A DNA stretch of 26,768 nt from a virus: positions 1-26,768 of IMG/VR virus record IMGVR_UViG_3300030108_002220; one strand, written 5' to 3'. Shown one piece after another: positions 23,901-26,768 of the stretch. The notes beneath the pieces were generated by a model. The model had not been told where the DNA came from. It was given only the letters and a program-made list of their open reading frames with translations, and ran no database searches. Within the stretch, counting starts at the first letter, position 1. Each line of letters starts with the position of its first letter. The translations under genes were made by a program, and so were the position numbers.

Positions 23901-25174
23901 TGGGTTATTTGAGTACTTTATCTGATGCTGCGACTAGAAATGCTGTATATGAAGATGTGTTGGCTAGAACAGGAAATGAAGCAGAGGCAGCGTTCCAAGC
24001 CTTAGAAGTTATTAACTTTGCTAGGCGAGGAGATAGCCCAGTTATGAGGGTTTTAACTGCAGCTATACCATTTTTAAATGCAAGGATCCAAGGCTTGGAT
24101 GTTTTAGCTAGGGCATACGCTGGATCTTATTCTGCGAGAAATCCTAAAGAGAGCAGGGGTAGTGTTGCTGCTAGTGCATTAGCAAGAAGTGCTATATTAA
24201 CTGGATTAACTGGTCTTTATTATTTGTTGGTCAGCGATGATGATCAGTACAAAGATCAGTCTGAGTTTATAAAAGACAATAACTTTATTATACCAACAGC
24301 TGCAGGCGTACCAATACTGATACCGATCCCGTTTGAAATAGGCCTGTTATTTAAAACCATACCAGAAAGGATTCTTGACAAGACGGTTGGAGAGTCATCA
24401 ACAAGAGATGTGGCACAAACTGTTGCAAGAGGCGTTACATCAACGTTAGAGATAAATCCTCTTGGAATACAGGCAGCTGCACCCGTAATAGAATCTTATT
24501 TAAACTATAGTTTCTTCACCGGAAGACCAATAGTTCCGTACTACATAGATCAGAATGTGATACCTATGCTTCAATCGAGACTTGACTCCAGCGTTATATC
24601 TCAAGCAGTGGCTGAGTTTTTGGATAAAGGTAACATCAAGGTTAGCCCGTTAAAGATAGATCACATACTGACCGGATATGGCGGTACTTTGGGAACGTAT
24701 GTATTGGATGCAGTCGATGCGCTTTTGAGAAACGTTGTCTTACCCCAGGACAATACAACAGTCTTACCAAAGATGAAGCTAACAGAGTACCCGTTAATAA
24801 AAAGATTCTTTGCCAAAGAGTTTCCAGCTGGCCCTGCAGAAGATTTTTATGAAATCAAAAACAGGATAGATGAACTAGTAGGATCTCTAAATCAACTTAA
24901 TAGACAAGGGAGAACAGACGAAGCTGTTGCCTTTATTGAATTGCATGGATCCATGCTAGGCATGAAAGATGCGGTTAATGAATTAGCAAAAGAGCTTTCT
25001 AATCTGAATAGACTTGAACGGGAAGTGCTAACGGCTGATATGACAGCAGAAGAAAAGAGAGATCTGCAAGATCAGATACGCAGCGCAAAGATGGTGATAT
25101 TGAAATCAGAGGGAGCAAAATTCCTAAGACAAGAGGCCCAACTACCAACAATGGAAGTCAGGCCTCTCAACTAA
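17993..25174 (+). CDS. Giant polyvalent internal virion protein with HExxH metallopeptidase and LPD38-like domain
   Basis: A 2393-residue protein, the largest in the window, in the position of T7 gp16. Residues 1-30: small beta start YEVQDEFGNSLTLEGD. Residues 155-330: Gly/Ala-rich hydrophobic helices (FLSFLGPAGLAKIAGLTGKA) that may be membrane active. Residues 869-934: MDHEIVHAMRQ, with His873 and His877 as zinc ligands, Glu874 catalytic, and EEAVAEM at 929-935 offering the third ligand, the layout of HExxH peptidases. Residues 1300-1380: a domain with VWESRFIRSYFEG and LQAMRWFYMIDAAKKSGYRG found in phage polyvalent proteins. From 1870: RDPIFAIRNMMRDTLAAW and AATRNAVYEDVL...EAAFQALEVINFARRG, matching the LPD38 pattern. 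Residues 2060-2120 are hydrophobic. Presumably ejected to breach the envelope and act in the host. No lytic transglycosylase motif is seen, unlike T7 gp16. Confidence 0.75.
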   Translation: MPTYEVQDEFGNSLTLEGDRPPTEEELEELFAENFPSGIEAVKTPEELSPQEIAAQLVDTNERLLAEQQADEDMYGDQRTILGSSYEFFKAIPRGFGTSTLSSGEGIGELSDAVTNLSGYEDLIDDGDSNALIAASREGRKILENNLGADEVYRNAWSTKLGEGIGSFLSFLGPAGLAKIAGLTGKAAKYVGGLGTGTFALGTGSGEQAQRIQAARDSGIDVSEKQEDAAILASSFVGLSELLPISKFLKSIRKIDDNQYVEGIKKQLESALLTGTTEGVQEVVAKLSQDAIERGIYNENLPDTETLYSEVVGLGDDFTIGATIGFGADLVLNAVAGRAQKARREAQLEHEAQERKRHQDNVALAEMDLALIERGRADPSSIVQDINPELIEQPASLIPPTATLAEAQALSDMYPYAHQIARIEGANFPFIRNKFSAESDGDKFAVLDSDGNRHGRLLDSLEQANALAGNLNDIVISKNITKGVLDRLESSPEAYDRQQTKDLLNYGLKLNNPDANRVTKDALNQAAETTVEDGYETEGYSVQQLIDNNVSPRKYTASQKINAKRLKQGLPEESDHSLEDVKSVIEPKFFDQLPTKVDRKVTTAQIFRLLKDKNITSEAGSPELRYLYQKFAGIKEDSPRRLSDYTKGEMNLIFEKLDALPAFSKPTKLPNFRLPDYTGQQFSKAVSILKKDPEIGPQELANSLGIDISKKKGFRTLADLKADIANQGAVTQKSEVPLVETVVDRDPDQTVDDSLLNDLSSKLSKQMKAYGLEDVGVNVDAALRTVARDAGGNFVYGIKAVPVKKDLDEQDLDLYGAGNNFAFIKTGDLSSDAQGFYSPNIGQIFLGLDRVKANNPNATPEQAANEMIETMDHEIVHAMRQLDVFKRKEWEVLSKQAKKKIKPDDGKSYIRWANEAYADQNLRQPELVEEAVAEMIKDGLKDNRLLSGKPKSLASRTKEFFVRLGNALDGSGFTSFNDIVQKIESGEIGRRERDVVRTPYRLEKLGLSKVGEFDVFKQPARTERLEDFPDDLKPVFVDPDETPLDAVAFAKRKSSTPIQSAINIATTKYADYNSAVEEEFFGSFWPKVMKEIKGTTSPEKVRTAAKRAIRDIEAFIAENPKYRDYYAQDMAATREALEKDFGTISDDDMLFYQLANGLTSPATVLSANVGDSINMLRLYKSRGNLDDIEMGLSKKGNPVITKSPFKVSGTTAPTKARSLKVMDFLIKSFSNEANPVKSAVDYMREGVSPRELQEFNRKMGYKSNIPNMKSIRSLVEKATGQDEKIPRMFIFGKKIGAYTLNLTGDSRYTTIDVWESRFIRSYFEGLFENNTGVPVTVDEDTLFQEFSSLFKEEFDKVSGLDADPASLQAMRWFYMIDAAKKSGYRGASTNETISEITDRYITRDRDKREDSRRQSDEAPVREVQREEQLQEELTPRDLGIIEPKPSTFTSNELDSISAKNEEVAAKAPPTVIPKINLNSPPEVQAVAAEPEKGRKLDALDRDLFSRKNKPQLPPEQQAELDKLVGDKPGVDKTPGEGYLEIVGGGKLGEMFDRVRKRTANRYARLERLYKNSSLGLKDLLADSSAMAAVLLSDRASAITSSALRFGVPVYENGVTTVEPFEFKGKKYKGLIDVMAPLYDNKYKVNLEDIAQAYAVARRGKRLNAEGKAVPGTEESFQEINKIAQKYINPETGNSIIEEWYAAWQAYNKNTVQFLKNTGVLDNETADLWLEQSDYVPFYRQATEDGADLGSDVPRVFSGMTAAVQFTKLKGSERAVDVPLQEAIARNLATAIEMGMKNVAQQRIARDLVKIGLAKEVPSGAPKGEQPIVDLRVQGKKRSFIVNDPLLYETMLPMGGGYELLENVLGAPASFLREMVTRDPIFAIRNMMRDTLAAWVTTGSSFTPVLGTVKGLASGVRQLERFGVIGGYDFKNDPKDIVAFVNKESRKRGIPTGSKLDNPVFHAFSRMWDGLGYLSTLSDAATRNAVYEDVLARTGNEAEAAFQALEVINFARRGDSPVMRVLTAAIPFLNARIQGLDVLARAYAGSYSARNPKESRGSVAASALARSAILTGLTGLYYLLVSDDDQYKDQSEFIKDNNFIIPTAAGVPILIPIPFEIGLLFKTIPERILDKTVGESSTRDVAQTVARGVTSTLEINPLGIQAAAPVIESYLNYSFFTGRPIVPYYIDQNVIPMLQSRLDSSVISQAVAEFLDKGNIKVSPLKIDHILTGYGGTLGTYVLDAVDALLRNVVLPQDNTTVLPKMKLTEYPLIKRFFAKEFPAGPAEDFYEIKNRIDELVGSLNQLNRQGRTDEAVAFIELHGSMLGMKDAVNELAKELSNLNRLEREVLTADMTAEEKRDLQDQIRSAKMVILKSEGAKFLRQEAQLPTMEVRPLN

Positions 25175-25317
25175 GAGTGCCGCCTCCAGGCCAAACCCTG
25201 GCGGCATAGGGCGTGTCACGTTCTTGTAAGGGGAACGTATGGCCTGAATTATTTCCGGTTATCGACCCTGCCACCGGAGGGACAGTTCTTAGGTAGGCGG
25301 AGTATAGCCCCCTTGGC
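25175..25317 (+). other. Convergent intergenic spacer, GC-rich with several inverted repeats (ncRNA or terminator candidate)
   Basis: This is the only non-coding stretch over 100 bases. Hairpin A: TGCCGCC (25178-25184) with GGCGGCA (25200-25206), alternatively including CCAGG/CCTGG. Hairpin B: ACGTTC (25218-25223) with GAACGT (25233-25238). Hairpin C: TCCGGT (25254-25259) with ACCGGA (25273-25278). AGGCCAA (25188-25194) can also pair with TTGGCCT (25313-25319) to close the whole segment. No T-run follows any stem on either strand, so a classic intrinsic terminator is not supported. Confidence 0.45.
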
Positions 25318-25542
25318 CTATTTCTGCCTTGGATCATCTCCAATGCAAAACCTTAAATACCATATTGCTTTCTTAATGTCCTCCTCTTCTTTGCCTTTAT
25401 GCAAAGATCTCCACAAATACTTAAAAGCATTACACAAACAATAATACTTTACTGCCTTTTTACCAAACACCTGAACCATTGCGTCGATAGCTTCTATGTC
25501 GCCTATCAGGTAATGCTTTGGTTGATTGACGTTATCTTCCAT
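25318..25542 (-). CDS. DUF3310 family protein
   Basis: A 74-residue protein. It shows the DUF3310 pattern throughout: VNQPKHYLIGDIEAIDAM at the N-terminus, then the CNAFKYLWRSLHKG helix and EEDIKKAIWYLRF. This family (PF11753, sometimes labelled 'nucleotide kinase-like') is widespread in phage early regions; its biochemical function is not established. Length is normal for the single-domain form. It is the last gene of the minus-strand operon and overlaps the upstream gene by 11 bases. Its stop borders the hairpin-rich spacer facing the late genes. Confidence 0.88.
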   Translation of the reverse strand: MEDNVNQPKHYLIGDIEAIDAMVQVFGKKAVKYYCLCNAFKYLWRSLHKGKEEEDIKKAIWYLRFCIGDDPRQK

Positions 25543-26044
25543 CGTTCTCTTTTAGAACAGGAAACCACCTACAATCAAACACATAGCTAGACTTTGCATT
25601 CCCCTGGGTGTCTTCCGTTCTTTCTTTATACTGATGTTCTTTTGCGAATCCGCTTTTAATAAGGCGGTTGATCCTGGTCATATCAACCCATCTCACTGTT
25701 TTGTAAACAGACAAGCCACCATCATTCTCGTTTATATATTCTATCTCGATATCTAAAATGATGATCATGTTTGGATAGATATCGTTATATCTATCAACAT
25801 CCTTTTTGTTTATCGAGATCGCATACTTTGGCTGTATGCCAAACAACTCTTGCGACTTTCTCCACGACGATCTAATAGTCTTAAGATCGGCTGGGAAAGA
25901 TATCCGCATATCATGGGCGTACTTGTCCACATCCTTTGTTACGTTGGGTAACACATGGACTAAATGAAAATCTTGGCGCTCAAGGAAGTTGCCTTCCTCA
26001 AGCTCACCAAGATCGCACCAAGCCTGTTTGTCTTGGAGATCCAT
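25532..26044 (-). CDS. Early protein, candidate PD-(D/E)XK nuclease fold
   Basis: A 170-residue protein. The conserved-looking core is KYAHDMRISFPADLKTIRSS (residues 41-60), in which Asp45, Asp53 and Lys55 fit the D...(D/E)xK pattern of restriction-like nucleases, with a basic helix behind it. It is followed by KYAISINKKDVDRYNDIYP and a strong strand, MIIILDIEIEY. The C-terminus has a W.DMTRINRLIKSG block. No family name can be assigned with certainty. It lies between the SSB-like gene (7 bases upstream) and DUF3310 (11-base overlap), which suits a DNA repair or replication role. Nuclease activity is inference from three residues. Confidence 0.6.
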   Translation of the reverse strand: MDLQDKQAWCDLGELEEGNFLERQDFHLVHVLPNVTKDVDKYAHDMRISFPADLKTIRSSWRKSQELFGIQPKYAISINKKDVDRYNDIYPNMIIILDIEIEYINENDGGLSVYKTVRWVDMTRINRLIKSGFAKEHQYKERTEDTQGNAKSSYVFDCRWFPVLKENDGR

Positions 26045-26051
26045 TCCCAGA

Positions 26052-26363
26052 CTAGAAAGGGAAATCGTCTTCGTCAGACTCAGGCTCAGGCTGGGGAGGC
26101 GGTGGAGGGGCCGCCTCTTCCTCTTCTAAGGGCATCACCTCCAGGGTGATACCAATGTACTTCCCTTGCGGCCCTGCGTTGATCCAAGCAGCCATCCTAA
26201 GATCTATCTCATCAGCACCAGCCTTGAAGTGCTGCATGATATACTTAGCTTGGTTCTTAGTTATGGTCAGTGGCCCCCTGTAATAGGGAGCCTTCTCGTT
26301 AGATCTGTTCTTTTCAATGAACAGAGCACCGGAACTTTCCTCTTTTAAATCGTAATTAGGCAC
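26052..26363 (-). CDS. DUF736-like/SSB-like protein with acidic DDFPF tail
   Basis: A 103-residue protein. The start is GTG 26363, chosen because AAGGAG lies about 9 bases ahead; the site is embedded in the last codons of the upstream gene. Residues 10-77: SGALFIEKNR...YYRGPLTI...IDLRMAAWINAGPQGKYIGI, the strand order and 'GALF...AW...GKY' signature of DUF736-like or OB-type ssDNA-associated small proteins. A Pro/Glu linker follows, ending in SDEDDFPF, which closely matches the partner-recruiting C-terminal tail of bacterial SSB (DDDIPF type). It probably coats single-stranded DNA and recruits replication or recombination enzymes, working with the annealing protein encoded just upstream. Confidence 0.72.
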   Translation of the reverse strand: MPNYDLKEESSGALFIEKNRSNEKAPYYRGPLTITKNQAKYIMQHFKAGADEIDLRMAAWINAGPQGKYIGITLEVMPLEEEEAAPPPPPQPEPESDEDDFPF

Positions 26364-26768
26364 TTTTCTTCTCCTTAATATCTATTTTCCGATTCGTAAA
26401 CAACACAATTAACTCTTCATAAAGATCTGGTAACTCGTTCTGAATCCAAGTGATCTGATCCTTATTCGCACTCCAAAACCCCTTAAGCTCTTTCTCTGTA
26501 TCGTGAGCAATAATGGTTGCACCCATCGCCTTGACAAAAGATTTAGCTTTAGAAACCTGTTCCTCATAATCCTTGCCCTTTTTGACAGCTTTGTTCTTAG
26601 CTGGTGTTGGGGTTGGTTTAGCTTTTGGTTTAGGCTTCTCTTCCTCTGCCTGTTCTTTATCTTCTCTGGGCAGATCCTCGCCCTGATAAATGTAAAGACC
26701 AAGCCCATACAAAGACACACACTTCACAAAGCAGCGCATCTTTGCATCAGAGATCATCCTAGCATCAG
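26356..26768 (-). CDS. Single-strand annealing protein, DUF1071/Sak-like, C-terminal part (cut by window edge)
   Basis: The frame stays open to base 26768, so the N-terminus lies beyond the right edge and ATG 26757 is not necessarily the start. The visible start SDAKMRCFVKCVSLYGLGLYIYQGEDLP strongly resembles the C-terminal part of DUF1071/Rad52-like annealing domains (pattern RC..KA...GLGLYIY.GEDLP). A Lys/Pro/Glu-rich linker (residues about 30-60 from ATG 26757) then leads to a small helical domain with EKELKGFWSANKDQI, LPDLYEELIVLF and a basic end. Expected function: annealing complementary single strands in phage recombination and replication. It overlaps the SSB-like gene by 8 bases. Confidence 0.72.
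   Translation of the reverse strand, partial: DARMISDAKMRCFVKCVSLYGLGLYIYQGEDLPREDKEQAEEEKPKPKAKPTPTPAKNKAVKKGKDYEEQVSKAKSFVKAMGATIIAHDTEKELKGFWSANKDQITWIQNELPDLYEELIVLFTNRKIDIKEKKSA

Noticed and set aside
25175-25317. tRNA gene in the intergenic hairpins
   Set aside because: There is no T-loop GTTCGAAT-type sequence, no anticodon arm in register and no acceptor stem of 7 bp at the right spacing.

Overview
The window looks like the late half of the genome of a marine tailed phage (Caudoviricetes), most likely a podovirus with T7-like internal virion proteins. The evidence is a tail fibre with a C-terminal S74 chaperone, a holin/endolysin cassette, a P22 Gp10-like tail accessory protein, four consecutive large virion genes in the order of T7 genes 13-14-15-16, and a convergent early block carrying a DUF1071-type annealing protein, an SSB-like protein and DUF3310. 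No bacterial housekeeping gene, tRNA, rRNA, CRISPR array, insertion sequence or integrase is visible. Terminase, portal, capsid and polymerase genes are not in the window and presumably lie outside it. The host cannot be read from the sequence; the protein families resemble those of marine alphaproteobacterial phages and uncultured ocean phages.

Layout, plus strand. 1-3069: 3' part of a repeat-rich tail fibre, open at the left edge. 3072-4029: three small genes whose products all carry a C-terminal S/GEGxPW motif; the DNA of that motif also holds the next gene's ribosome binding site. 4005-6656: a dense run of small membrane genes (single-TM proteins, an EF-hand two-TM protein, a GTA-type 3TM holin) ending in a T4-type lysozyme. 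Inside it, a frame with no usual upstream start codon (4630-5067) can be reached by -1 frameshifting at a perfect A AAA AAG heptamer. 6653-10088: Gly/Pro-rich protein, Gp10-like protein and two small proteins. 10088-25174: five large virion proteins, including a GNAT-fold gp13-like protein, a protein with two long tandem repeat arrays (9-residue and 54-residue), and a 2393-residue polyvalent protein with an HExxH metallopeptidase motif and an LPD38-like C-terminal region.

The two transcription units converge on a 143-bp GC-rich, hairpin-rich spacer (25175-25317). The minus strand (25318-26768) carries a compact early operon read from the right edge: annealing protein (partial), DUF736-like protein with an SSB-type acidic tail, a candidate PD-(D/E)XK-type nuclease, and DUF3310.

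Almost all junctions are TAATG or ATGA overlaps or short gaps, so each side is probably one translationally coupled operon. The likely logic is that the fibre adsorbs, the gp13-16-like set is ejected to build a conduit through the envelope, the membrane/lysozyme cassette ends the cycle, and the minus-strand genes handle single-stranded DNA during replication and recombination.
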